Shown here: in pieces, positions 12,645 to 24,585 of the stretch
Position numbering within the stretch: position 1 is the first letter of the stretch
How the letters are laid out: each line of letters opens with the position of its first letter
The notes under the pieces: generated by a model
The model's input: only the letters and a program-made list of their open reading frames with translations
What the model was told of the DNA's origin: nothing
Database searches by the model: none
Translations under genes and position numbers: made by a program
NCBI GenBank assembly: GCA_035041965.1
Contig: JAPYMA010001050.1
Location: 1 to 64,000 of the forward strand
Reading direction: 5' to 3'
From: Anisakis pegreffii
Taxonomy: Eukaryota > Nematoda > Chromadorea > Rhabditida > Anisakidae
DNA length: 64,000 bases

Positions 12645-12890
12645 GACCGAAATTCGATTGGTCGGTGAAATACGACTGCGATTCAATCTGATTCCAGTTG
12701 AAGTTTCGGTTTAAAAACTTTTGCGAATTTTCAGTAATTACCGAAGTTCGATAATTTTATGCATTGTTCGGTTGGGTTACTGACGAACAATTTTGCTTTT
12801 TCGGCCGGAATACCGATTTTCGGAACATTAAAAAATGTGCTCGACCGGATTTCGACCGAACTAAAATTTTGTTCGGTTACCATCGCTGTC
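12645..12890 (-). mobile_element. Dispersed ACCGAA/TTCGGT-rich repeat element, copy 1
   Basis: A 250-bp patch dense in TTCGGT, ACCGAA and related words. Read on the minus strand from 12,890 it starts GGTAACCGAACAAAATTT, matching the start of a patch at 40,381 that begins GATAACCGAACGAAATTT. Both contain further CGGTCG and GAAATTCGG words. Two diverged copies in opposite orientation suggest a transposed element or satellite unit. No coding capacity is visible and the superfamily is unknown. Confidence 0.55.
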
Positions 12891-12899
12891 GTGTATATA

Positions 12900-13640
12900 T
12901 GTTTGCTCTAATGATGTTTAAGATTGTACGTATGACAGAATGCAGTACGTATGATGATTAGCAGAGAACGGGTCATGAACGGTTGATTCTAAATTTTGGA
13001 TTGATAGAAGAGTAAATCTAAGTATTAAGGAGCATGAAGATTGGTGATCGCATCGTCATCTCGTCCTTCATAATCTTTCAATACATTATCTTTACCTATC
13101 CATATTGAATTTCTAAACAGGGAAGGGATTCCGATCGCAGTTTAGCTCACAATCAGATAGCCCAATAGATCAGTTCAGATAACCCAGCATCATTTTTTAT
13201 TTACTGAACGGTTTCTATATTCAACACAATGAATAGTCAAAATCATGTGTGCTTTGCTCATGAGATTTCGTTAGGGAATTGATAAGGCATTAGATGACCT
13301 CAAACGACGCCAATTTAAATTCTCTTCATGCTGATTAAATTCTTTCAGAAACTCAATAAGCATGATAGCTTTATAAGTGATTCCCGAGCTGTTCTAACCC
13401 TAAATCTGAGACTACTCATTACGTAGAAATTTATTGTGCGATAGTACGGATGAGTTTTCAGTGCGCATGTCAATAATCTAAATAACTCTCAATCATAACT
13501 TCGTTTCGCGTATAGCATCAGTCCACAAATCTCACAGTTCTCTTATAATGGCAGAATGACACACATTCCAGCACATTTCTTGTCAACTGCTCACTTAAGT
13601 GATGTTTGCTGAAGACATTGATTAATTAATGTTCGTTCGC
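12900..13640. other. Upstream flank of the HMG-CoA lyase gene
   Basis: No exon was recognised. It should contain the promoter of the HMG-CoA lyase gene, but no TATA box at a fitting distance stands out. Confidence 0.35.
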
Positions 13641-13648
13641 ATTATGCA

Positions 13649-16600
13649 ATGCATCGTTTAGTACGATCTTCACCGAACTTATTGAAGTACAGCGGTCGTT
13701 TCAGTCATTTTGTCGAGGTCAGTTCCATTCATTTGTTTTGAAGATTGTTTGTAATTTTTCAAATTCTCTCTTCCAAGAAAAGAAGATTTTGAGAGCAATA
13801 GTCAACTATGAAATTCGATAAAATTATATATTCTATCAATAAATCGTTATTTTCTACCGTTCGTTTTTGTTATCCTTTCTTTGAATATCGCACTTTAAGA
13901 GATCCGTCCATGCGTCAAAATTATTCAAAGTTGTTGAAGTCGGACCTCGAGATGGTCTTCAGAATGAAAAGGTTTGTTCTAATGTTAGTCGTTAATCAAG
14001 TTGGCTTGTTTCTGGAATTGAAGAAGAAATTTTTGTTGAAAATTGTTGAAGGAACTGGTGGTGACGGAAGATAAAATCTCGTTAATTGATCAGCTGTCGA
14101 ATTGTGGCTTGAAATGCATTGAAGCGACCAGTTTCGTATCTCCAAAATGGGTTCCACAGGTGACAACAATGCTAATTGAATTTCATAAGTGACATCCTGC
14201 GTTATCACAATTATCTCGATGTCACTGTTTCATAGAAATATTCTTTCAGATGGTTAACAATCTGTAAACTGTTAGGGTCATACGTTGTAGCATACACGGG
14301 CATATTTAAGCCCTTGCAACCCTAAACTCATAAGTTTAAGTATGGGCTTAAGATTGAGCCTGAATCATGAATCGAGCGTAATTGGTGCGAATGATTTTAT
14401 AGCTTTACGAGCTTTCCATCTTGTCTTGATAACATGTAGAAATTGATATTGTATTCGTGAGCAGCTCCATTTCAAACATAATAATTCAGTAAGCTGAAGT
14501 GTTGAAAATATAGTGCAAGCAATAAGATGAACTGATAATCATAAAAATGTGATTTTTCCGTTTAACCAATCATCTGAATTTAGATGGGTGATCATAATGA
14601 AGTGATCAGTAAAATCAAAAAGGTTGCTGGTGTGTCCTATCCGGTTTTGGTGCCCAATATGTCAGGTCTCAAAAATGTGGTTAGTAATCATGCACGTAAT
14701 AAAATCTCAGAATGTCCACTTATTGAAATAATTTCTGCCATCTTGAAAGCCAACGAATATGGCTGAGATGTATCTACTAAAATTTCCGTAATGTTTCTTA
14801 AAATTTCGAGCTTTTTTGGTTTCGTTCAACGAAGTCATTCCATGTTCGATGCAAAACCTTATCTAGCTTCTATTGATATCGATGAGTAGACTGATGCCTC
14901 TAATCTTCTGGTAATCCACATTTCTGTAGACCATTCATTCTGATTTTTGTTGAGGTATCGCTTTGAATGAAATGCTGCCTCATTTCTTTCGCTGTCCCAT
15001 CGATCAGTCGTTCATGTTTCTAGTTGATGTTTGCAGTTATCGAATGGATCAGTTGAAGAAATAGCCGTCTTCACCGCTGCATCTGAATCATTTTCAAGGT
15101 ACTTTCACTCGTCCAATTCATCAGCAACACATTCTAAGCGTTTTTCAAATCCTCTTTAAAAAAAACCATCTGAAAGCTTTTTGACTTTTGAAGTTTTATA
15201 AAACTGAAATATAATTCATTGCTCAAGTCACTGGATGTAATTATTCCCTTAGTGTTATCTGGAATTAACTTCGCCGTTTATGTTTAAATCTAATTTTAAG
15301 TGGAGCTTTTAAACCATTTAGTTTTTAATTTTATCGAAAATACCTGTTTTTCTGTTCTGAATAGCATAATTTGTTGTTAGTTTATTAAATTTAAATATAT
15401 AATGAAATCGAACAAATTTTCACTGATTCATTCGCAGGAAGAACACGAATTGTTCAATGGAAGAAAGTATAAGACGATCCAAAGAAGTTGTTCAAGAGGC
15501 GTTGAGATCAAATTTGAAAGTTCGTGGCTATATTTCTTGTGTTATCGGATGTCCTTATGATGGTGTTACTAATCCGAATGTTGTCACTAAAATAACGGAT
15601 TCATTGCTCGATGCTGGTTGTTATGAAGGTGAACAGTGTTCATTCATATATACTGAAGATCACTTTTATATTTCCGTCGCATTTTGCCCACCAGATTACC
15701 ATAAACTGATCACAAACATGAGTAAGGGTATGACCGACCAGTGAGTTTATTAAAATGCATGCATTCAAAATAACATTGCAGTTAGTTTGGGTGATACAAC
15801 TGGAATCGGAAGTGTTGGGAGTGTGAGTCGATTGCTGAATGCGGTGTTGGCGAGTAATCCAGTTGAACGTATCGCTGTCCATTTTCACGATACATATGGT
15901 CAAGCTCTATCCAACGTCCTTGTGGCTCTCGATGTATACTCTTTTCAACTTTTTATTATTACGTTGAAATTCACTTGTTATTTCGTCAATATTTTCAGGT
16001 GTTTTATGTGCTTATACACTGTAGCACCAAGTCATATTTACTTTCAATTCTTTGCTGAATTTATTCATGTGTTTAATATTCGATTTGTTAGTTGTAATAT
16101 CATTGCAGGCTGAATTCAAACTGAATATTTAGTTGAGACTGAATATTAATACTTCTTACAGAAGGGTGTTCAAGTAGCCGACAGCAGTATCGCAGGTCTT
16201 GGAGGTTGTCCATATGCAAAGGGTGCTAGTGGGAATCTAGCGACTGAGGATCTTGTTTATATGCTCAATGATTTAGGTGCTGAGACGGTATGAACGATTA
16301 TTACTTTTGCTCTATTACAATTAACATTCCTACTTGATCACATTTGAAATGCCATCAAAGTGGCGGCTGATTTCGTACATTGTTACCGGGTCCGTTTGAG
16401 CAAAATTACGATGTTGCGAAGTTTTGTTGAATTATCTGAAGATAAATTCCGATAGAATAATCGGTTCTGATAGATCCGATTTGCACACACCTATCGCTTA
16501 TTGGTAAGAATACAGTTCATTACAACATGTAACAATAGTGATCAGAATTCTGAAAACAACATTCGACTATTAATTGCAGGGTATCGATTTGATGCGGATA

Positions 16601-16696
16601 ATAAAAGTTGGTGATTGGATATGTAATGTGATGAAACGAAAAAATAATTCCCGAGTGGCTTGTGCCTTCCTTTCCAAGAACAGCAAATCTCCGTAA
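13649..16696 (+). CDS. HMGCL: Hydroxymethylglutaryl-CoA lyase, mitochondrial
   Basis: Nine exons (13,649-13,717; 13,900-13,971; 14,052-14,159; 14,584-14,679; 15,037-15,098; 15,438-15,628; 15,782-15,933; 16,162-16,287; 16,580-16,696) join without phase breaks into 330 residues, close to the usual ~325. The enzyme splits HMG-CoA to acetyl-CoA and acetoacetate, the last step of leucine breakdown and ketone formation. Exon 1 encodes a Ser/Arg-rich N-terminus that looks like a mitochondrial targeting peptide. Signature parts are [14 protein letters not shown] (catalytic Arg and metal-binding Asp), [31 protein letters not shown] (metal-binding His pair) and [14 protein letters not shown] with the active-site Cys. 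The end, SKNSKSP, lacks a peroxisomal CKL-type signal. All known active-site residues I could check are present. The acceptor of exon 2 (CTTTAAG) is weak but is the only one that keeps the frame. Confidence 0.94.
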
Positions 16697-16699
16697 GTG

Positions 16700-17970
16700 A
16701 AGGTGTGATGTGAAGAGTGGCGATTAAGCTCGTGAAAAATTGATCCATGGAAATTCTTGAAACACTCTTAAAAACATTTCACTGACTGATTAAGTTACCG
16801 CTGACAGTGAGGTTGACATCGAGTCGAATATTGTCACATAATACATAAATGTTTTGAGTTGTATTGTTTCACCAATATCTGTCGAGTGTAATGCTGATTT
16901 TCTTGCCATTATTTGATATCACTTGTTCTATCATCGTTCGTTATTCTATTAGTTGGAACTGTTTTCGTCAGTTTTTTAATCCTTTCCGTTGTTTGTTACG
17001 TTATCATTGCTTTCTTCTTAACGATTCAGCTCATAATTCGAGCATAATAATATTCTTCGCCGAATGTTTATTTACATCAGATCTGCACTTCGGCGGACTG
17101 GGATATGATAGTGCATAGTTATTTTATGATATTTGTTATCATTATATTCATCTTTTGAACTGATTCTGAGATGATTCATTTGAAGCGTGTCGCTTTATCG
17201 AATTTCACTTACTGTATTTATATCTCACTTATCGAGTGTGGCTGCCATTAGTTCGGACGTTTTACATTTCGTTTCAACGATGAACTATATTCATTTCTAT
17301 TTTCACAAATTTTTGTCAAAATACAAAAACTTAAATGCAAATTTCATTTGTACAATATTGGTCCGGTAGTTTCAGAACGTCCTCGGACTGTAGCACTCTG
17401 AAAGCATTGCATAAAAGATATTTATGAGGATGTTGCATGAATTCAAGATATGGAATTGAAGAGGCTGCGAAGCCTGGAGGTTCTTAATGGATTCAACACG
17501 GTGGTGACTGTAGGAAAGAGAGCAATTCGCAGTTTTCAATGATTTCAATTTATCAACACTTTCAATTTGAATAAGAAGATATCACTCACAACTGCATTAT
17601 CCACTGCAACTGCAAATGTTCAGTGTTCAACATCACTGAATTTTTGACTTTATTTATCAGTTAGCGTTCGCGATAATCGGTTCATTTTGCAACTGATCTC
17701 ACCAATTTGTTAGTATTTTCGAAAGAATTCAGTTAGTCTCTGAAAGAATGTTTGACAAGAATTGGTATTGTGGTTCAGAGAGATTGAGCAGTCAGTTCCT
17801 GAATTATGAGATTGTCATGAGACATCTAAATTCATGACATGAGAAATCTTAATTTGCAATACGTATATAATCTTATCACCCACAAAAACTTTTGTATCCT
17901 TTACCACAATAATTACAGAATCAGTTGAAGAAATCAATGTTTAGAAGCCGATCAGAAACCAGTGAACATA
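16700..17970. other. Intergenic stretch, no supported gene
   Basis: 3' flank of HMG-CoA lyase and AT-rich DNA. Open frames up to 84 codons (for example 16,864-17,118) have no motif, and no splice chain could be built. Confidence 0.4.
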
Positions 17971-17971
17971 T

Positions 17972-18172
17972 GGGATTTATTTATTTAATCGGCAATTACA
18001 ACTCACTATGAGTTAATGCCTCTGTGTTATCAGCATTATCACATTCCTCCTTCCTTGACACCCTTCTTTATGCGCACAGACGATATTAGCGAAGGGAATC
18101 ATCTGCTTTAATGAAATTCTAACTTCGATCATTGATTTGGCAAGCGCTGGAGGTGTAGGACTATATTCACAT
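17972..18172 (-). mobile_element. 3' end of a dispersed retroposon-like repeat, copy 1
   Basis: The segment begins TTTATTTATTTAATCGGCAA and matches 40,819-41,035 at roughly three quarters of positions. Shared landmarks are ATCACATTC-TCCTTCCTTG, GGAATCATCTG and ATTGATTTGGCAAG. On the minus strand it ends in ATTAAATAAATAAA, the short tandem A-rich tail typical of non-LTR retroposons or SINEs. It is therefore read as a truncated copy in minus orientation. No reverse transcriptase remnant is visible. Confidence 0.5.
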
Positions 18173-18290
18173 GTAAGATTTATAGATTACATTTATGAAC
18201 TTAACAGATATAAATATCACGAATATCAAATTTTTTATTTAATCTAGATCCGGCTTTATGCATTTAAGGTTTGTTCAGTTTTGAAGAGAA

Positions 18291-18706
18291 ATGCTAAACG
18301 ACTCGAGTTCTTTCCAACTATCAGAAAGTTCCCAAGTGAATGGCCCAAAGAAAAACGATAAATTACTACGGAAGATAACAGGTACTTGTTCGATAACACT
18401 TCCAATGACGACAGAATTATTATTTGCAATTTAGAAAAAGTTAGAGTGCTGAAGGTGGAAAAAGACTTAAACGAAAGTGAACTGACATCATTATTAGAGA
18501 GACGATTGCGAGCAAGATGTACATTTAAAGGCGTTCATGAATGGTTTTTCGGTACTTCTTTAGCAGAGGGGCCCCACCGCGCGCACAGACGCACGCGCGC
18601 CGATGCGTTCACATCGGCGCGCGTGCAGAGGCATGCGTCGCGCGTGAGCCGAAGCCCATGCGTAACCTCATCCCCTGGTGCGCGTACCTACTATGATGAA
18701 AAATAA
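18291..18706 (+). CDS. Short two-exon gene with 3' end replaced by a MITE
   Basis: Exon 1 (18,291-18,381) starts with ATG and encodes a Ser/Asn-rich, Lys-rich segment. A 53-bp intron with GTACTT donor and GCAATTTAG acceptor leads to exon 2 from 18,435, which encodes EKVRVLKVEKDLNESELTSL and, further on, CTFKGVHEWFF. At that point the hAT-type MITE at 18,551 interrupts the frame. As the sequence stands, reading continues through about 51 Arg/Ala/Ser-rich codons of the element to a stop at 18,704-18,706. If the element and one target duplication are ignored, the frame runs DMRH-stop just after the insertion (stop at 18,990-18,992), giving about 74 residues. An unspliced frame also stays open through the proposed intron, so the 5' structure is uncertain. 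No family is recognised. Confidence 0.45.
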
Positions 18707-18969
18707 GGGAGCGTTCATAAGCGATAGACTATAGACTATCTCCGTGTCGTATTGTTATTGTGGAAAGCATATGTATCGGCTGTGGGGCCCCTCAACTAAA
18801 GAATAGGCTCTCTCCGTGTTGTATTCTTATTGCGTAAACCATATACATTGGTTAGACATTTGAAAAGTAACGCGCGCTCCTCAACTGGAGAGCAACGCTG
18901 CTATGAGCGCGCGCGCGGTGGCGCCCTTCAGCTGAAGATGTGCCGGGGCCCCTTTGCTAAAGAAGTGCC
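18551..18969. mobile_element. GC-rich hAT-type MITE with 8-bp target duplication
   Basis: A 419-bp element bounded by terminal inverted repeats GGTACTTCTTTAGCAGAGGG on the left and, read inward from the right, GGCACTTCTTTAGCAAAGGG; both continue GCCCC. The flanking 8 bases GGTTTTTC occur on both sides (18,543-18,550 and 18,970-18,977). An 8-bp duplication is the hallmark of hAT transposition. The inside is rich in CG and GCGCGC and contains further partial copies of the end motif (CCCCTCAACTAAAGAA, TCCTCAACTGGAGAG). There is no transposase, so it is non-autonomous. Its base composition differs sharply from its surroundings. Confidence 0.88.
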
Positions 18970-19099
18970 GGTTTTTCGACATGAGACACTAACCGTAGTG
19001 AATTAATGAATAATACATTAGGACTGTTTGTAAGACGTTAGTGCAACGAGAAAACGATTCGTTTCGTTTAGCAGTGTTATTGTTGCTTGCTGCATCATT

Positions 19100-19118
19100 A
19101 TGTTTCCAGCATTTACAG
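19100..19118 (+). CDS. Possible leader exon of the STAM gene
   Basis: ATGTTTCCAGCATTTACAG followed by the strong donor GTGAGT. Joined to the acceptor at 20,372 it reads MFPAFTAG and continues in frame into the STAM start at 20,378. It is therefore either a short N-terminal extension or a 5' UTR exon with a chance in-frame ATG. Confidence 0.4.
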
Positions 19119-20377
19119 GTGAGTACTTATTTTCTGGTAACTTTTATTCACTCAGGTGATCGTTGGCTCTGTGCAATTGTATGCTAGTGCTTTTGGCGTA
19201 TTCCTCTTGCATGCATCTCTCATATTGCGCTCTATGAGTTCTTTCGTTCCGGAGAATTGCTTTTCCTTATATTCGTCTCAATGATGCACTATTTCCAATT
19301 AATTTGTCTCTAAATTCCTGATATCTCAGCCAAATTGTCATGTTTTCAGTTCATATGCTTACCGAACGTACTACTACTAGTTTCGGCTGAATAATGTGAG
19401 TAGCTGGATTCATGCGTTCCTTAGTGTGTTGTCATATGGTTGGTAGATGATTGTGCATCACCATCAAACATTCTCGAGCATCAATTTTATCTTTTTTTCT
19501 GTCTCTTTTAAGCCAGCCTGAGTGCAGTGTAAATGAACATTTCTGTTGGAATATTTGAGTAATTCGATATTTCATCTTGAAACCAAGCGAATTTGTGGCC
19601 ACACTAGATGAGCCAATTTTGCTCTAAAATCAAAAATTCAGTTGATCAGTTAATCATTTTTCAAAGCTTCCAATTACGGATTGGAACTGCCGTTATATTT
19701 CATACTTTTGCATTTTAAATACTTTTAGTTTCTTTAAATTTTTATAACCTTCCTGGTTAAAATTTGATATCGTGACTCACCATAAGTTATGAGATGTGCA
19801 AATCACAAATTGATCTGATGGAAGCAGTCTCACTTCCAGTAATGAGATACCAATCAACTTGGCTTTTTGTAAGTAATGATGTTTATCGGCGATGCTTGCA
19901 ACAATATGAATATTGTTACGAGTGCGAGTCTTGTGGTGTGTGTCTGTTTTGAGAACTATGAATATTATGAATGTTGTGTTTTGAACAGTGAATATTATGA
20001 TATTGAGTCTTTTGAGAACAAGGAATTGTTCATTGAACCATCTTTGACAGCGTCAGTGGACAATTTTTGTTCATTTAAAATTGCTTTTATTCAGCTGACT
20101 TTGCGACGATCACTCATTTATGTATGTATCTCTTGTAAGTTTACTCGCAATCAGCTTTTTGTCATCCAATCGGTTCACATTCAATCGTCAATGAAATTCA
20201 GTGATCGGAAGTTGCTTCTTTCTCCCTTTTTTTTTGTTATTACGTCGGCAGCTGAATGTTTCGAAGGCGTGATCACCTCAAAAGTAACTGTGCAGTATTG
20301 AACCAAACGGAAGTATGAAATTAGTTTGGTAATAGCAGTAGTTCATTTATAAGTTAACGTGAGATATTTCAGCCGGA

Positions 20378-23300
20378 ATGCCGTTGTTCGGTGAAGCAGC
20401 GTCGCCGTATGATGATGTGATTGAAAAGGTCACTGCAGAAACATGCACAAGCGAAAACTGGACTTTGATAGTTGATATATGCGATAAGGTTGCGGCTGAA
20501 CAATCCAAGGGTATATTACTTCAGCGCTTTAAATACCTCCTACTTTATGAACTTGAACTGCCAATTCCGATAGCTTCCAGTTAGGGAAGCAATAGAACTT
20601 TGAATTTCTTGCATCGATTTGGGAATTATCAAGCTATGATTTTGGATCGTGCGTTTTAGCACGAGAAAAAAATTTATGATGCTATAGGAAAAAGCGAATT
20701 CGTGTAAGTTGAAAATTTTAATGTAAAAGTTTTGTGAAAATTGAAATTCTTGTTTTGTATTCACTTTCTAGAATGCATCGAGTTTGAATGGCTAAAGTTA
20801 AAAAATAACGGAATGTTTCGGAAATCTACTCGAAAGTACTGACTGTGAGTGAGCAGAATTTTATTGAGTAAAGATAATCACTTCGTGATTCAGGTGCAAA
20901 GATGTGCTTGTTATCAATCAAAAAACGTTTGAATCATCGTGATCCTCATGTGGTTTTATTAGCGTTGTCCGTTCTCGATTCGTTATGGAGTAACTGTGGT
21001 GTTCATTTTCGTCGTGAAGTCTCATCACGAGAGTTCTCACAAGAACTTGCTTCTAAAGCCACACATGTATGATGATACACTCTTCTTTTTAGTGTTACAT
21101 TTTGAGTAAATTGAAATTTCCATATTTTTTGAATATATCCTCACTGTGATTGTTTCGCATTGATCGAGGAGTCCACAAATTTATGCGTGACTCGTACGCT
21201 GCATATTCGATTATGTGCTAGTTTGGTTGGGCTGAACTAGCTAACCTGAGTTGATATCATCATCTGGGAAAAAATGAGTGAGTAGGTGTATTGGCGGTTA
21301 TCTGGAGAGAGGAGGAGAGTGCGGTCGCCATAATTCTACCAGTGCAAAAGCATTCGTTTCGAGTGTATGATGCGAGAGGTTATTCGTAACTGATGTGACA
21401 TATATTTATGTGCGGGTGGATGCAAACTTTTATTTGTTCATCTGCCTCATTTCAAAACTGGTTTTGACTGCACGTTTGGAAAGATTGAGAAACTTCTCCG
21501 ATTGTTCATGATGAATGTTTAATGACCCCCGGAAATGTTGTGTGAAGTAAATAAATAAACAATCGGCTTTGGACAATTTATTGATTGATATTGATAGTGA
21601 TGATGGTTAATAAGGATGATATTAGAGCAATCGAAGTGTGGGTGAGAAAACGCGTTTAATGCTGAAGAAATGGGCTGAGAACGAGTGTAAAACTGATGCG
21701 TCATTGGGTCTTATTGAATCGTTGTACAACAATCTGGTCGCTGAAGGACATTCGTTCGAAAGTGATACGCCATCTTCAAAAATGAAGGTATCAATTCTGG
21801 TTTTTTTGTTCGATGTTAATTGTCATTTATCTTTCACATAATATATCGATGCTTGCACATTGTTGTTGAAATAGTGGCAGAAATAATAATCATTATTGCT
21901 GTGTTTGTTGTGATTTATTAAGTGCAAGGTCATCGCCATCAAAAGTCTGATATATTTTCAGACATTGAGCTCAGATCCGAATGTTGTGCAGAGCGCCGAA
22001 GAAGAAGAAGCACTAGCACGTGCTATAGCATTATCGCTAGATGATACAAGTCGAAACTGCTCAATTTATCCGTCAACAATCAATAACGTTCAAAATAATG
22101 GCTCTACCTCAAATAAGTTCGTTCTGATTTTTGTTTCAAATTCTATTATGTGTTGCATTTCGTTGCAAATTTATCGTTTCAAAGTGATCATTATATCTGG
22201 GATAAAAATCCATGAAATGTGTGATTGAGTATGGAGGGATGAAGTTTGTTTTTATCTGATTTATGGTGTGGATGTAACCAGAAATATTCTCTCGAATGTG
22301 AAAGTGAATGAGGATGTGTATGTGTTCGAATTTCAGGTGTGTTGAACGTGATGTGCGTGCGCTGTACGATTTTGAAGCGGCTGAAGACAATGAACTGACA
22401 TTCGTGACTGGTGACATAATCACTGTTTTGGACGATAGTGATCAGAATTGGTGGAAAGGTAGATCGAGTCGTGGCGAAGGCTTATTTCCATCTAGTTTCG
22501 TCACTTCTCAGTTGAATCCGTCACCAGAACCAGCAGCCAATCTTGATGATAATGCAGATGACGATAAACAATCTCAGCAACAACAACCAGTTTGTTGATC
22601 GATTATTATCAGTTTTCCGATATTTTTACACCGTTTTATTCGGGCGACTTTCATTTATGGGTCGAGAAAATTTTGTCATGAACATTTGCGGTAATACCGA
22701 CTGCTTTGAAAAAGAACTGCATCTGGGTTGAAAACATTGAAACTGTTCGATTTGTTCATATTGAATCTTCGGATCAGAAACGTCCTGCGACAATTGAAAG
22801 AAGTCGTTACTTAAGGTTCGTGTGGCTCGTATCGATGAGTCCGTTCTCCTGGAATGTCTCCGTTTATTGGAAGACTGTGATCCAACTGGTGAGAGGCCAG
22901 ATCCGCCAGAACTGGCTGAAGCCGAGATCAACAGCCACGCACAGGTTATTCTTCGTACTGAATCTGCGTAACTTATATCATTCCACGGATTTCTTGTAAA
23001 TAACGTATAGGTCATTAATTGAACTCTTTCACCGTTTCAATCATCTCTTATCGCATTGTTCACCTAAATATTTTTAGTTGATTATAAATTTTCTTAGTTC
23101 TGAATGAAATTGTATTTAATATCAAAGAAAGTGAATGAAATACATTTCAGATACCATTAATAGACTCAAGACTAGCTGAAATTGACAAACAACATAATGC
23201 GTTAGCACAGGTCGACATCGCAATCAGAGACGTTCTGGCGATGTACGATAGGGCCGTACAACAGGTTCAATATCAGGTTATCATTTATCCATTCATACAT

Positions 23301-23536
23301 TTGCGTTGTTCCGTGATTATAGTAGTTATTACTGATTTCTATCGAACGTTTTCTTCTATTATTTAGAAATGTACACGTCACCTTTTTCCTCACGTCTTAC
23401 TGGTCTATAGTATCAAAGCTCTACATCTTGAACTGCTCTCATCTTTTAAAAAAGACGTTTATAGATTGATGCACGCCAACAACCAGCAACATTAGCAAAT
23501 CCACAACAACCATATTCTTATATGCCTGGGCAATGA
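20378..23536 (+). CDS. STAM: STAM, ESCRT-0 signal-transducing adaptor (VHS-UIM-SH3)
   Basis: Eight exons (20,378-20,510; 20,894-21,066; 21,626-21,787; 21,962-22,116; 22,337-22,589; 22,816-22,944; 23,151-23,276; 23,465-23,536) give 400 residues in phase. STAM pairs with HRS on early endosomes to sort ubiquitinated membrane proteins for degradation. The N-terminus [20 protein letters not shown] opens a VHS domain (about residues 1-145). A ubiquitin-interacting motif with [16 protein letters not shown] lies near residue 175. The SH3 domain (about 215-270) contains [15 protein letters not shown] and QNWWKGR. After it come the coiled-coil core that binds HRS ([32 protein letters not shown]) and a short Gln/Pro-rich tail. 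The C-terminal tail is shorter than in vertebrates. The start chosen is the conserved MPLFG; a possible leader exon adds eight residues. Confidence 0.94.
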
Positions 23537-23539
23537 ACT

Positions 23540-24580
23540 CGATACGATGTGATATGATATCATAAAGCCTAACCCATATATATCCTTCGGATATCTTCAC
23601 AATTCTTTGATTATTTACTCATCTCGAATGCAGTTTGTTTCGTAAACTGAATACCTTTAATAGCCATTTTCTCGTGTTGCTGAACTTGGCAAAACTATTG
23701 GACAATCTCTGTTTATTGTATTGCCAGCTTTAGCTCATTCATTGCAATCGAAACGCTACAGTTCGGATGTGTTCCAGTAATTCTATAGTCGAGACGAAGC
23801 TTAATCAGAGTGTATCCGAAGAAATTCAGGGCAGATATTCGTCTGAAAAATTATTCAGAAAGCATTCACAATTCCTTCGTGATCAGTTTCACGGTTGCTG
23901 TTTTATCTCTAGTTTTTGCACAACACATATTCATTTGTTCGTATCACTTATCATTTATTCTATTGGTTTTATGATATTTTATTGCTATCAAGTTCTGCAT
24001 TGTAATAATCTTTATTTGTAAATCTGAACTTACTCAGTCAGTTCCGAACCGTGATTTGACTTCACTCATGCGCGTTTTATTCTGTGAACGAATCGTGATA
24101 ATTTGGGTGGAAATGTTGAATATTTGTATAATCAGTAAAAAATACGGTTGAGCAACGAGATCTAGAAATTGCTCTGAATTCAGTAGTAGCATTTTTGTAA
24201 TTACGTGTCGATTTGTGTTACTTGATGTGCACGAAATTATTTGGTTGATGAACACAAAACCGAATATTTACTTATAATTTGTTTAAAAAAAGTACTCGCA
24301 CATCATCCATCAAACTCAAAAAAGGCCTAAAAAACGTCGTTTTTCTTCTGTAACTTATACGTCATTTTCATATAAATTTTTTATGAGTATTACAAAACAA
24401 TGTGATTATTTATCAAATAAACTTTTCTTTCGACGAACTTCCACGGAGTTGGCCGCATGATAACATACAGATGCTTTTGTGATAAAATGACTCGAAAGAT
24501 GCCCAAAAGTTTTAGCAAGGTATGAACCGTTTTAAAATGTACAATTGTTCTCGATAAACCCCATCAACAAACCGGTACAC
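23540..24580. other. Intergenic stretch between convergent STAM and CutA genes
   Basis: This is 3' flank for both neighbours. Open frames on both strands lack motifs. No hairpin terminator or RNA gene was recognised. Confidence 0.4.
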
Positions 24581-24585
24581 GAACT

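Noticed and set aside
19876..20301. 141-codon plus-strand frame
   Set aside because: It lies between the possible STAM leader exon and the VHS exon, has repeated TGAATATTATGA words, and shows no signal peptide or domain.
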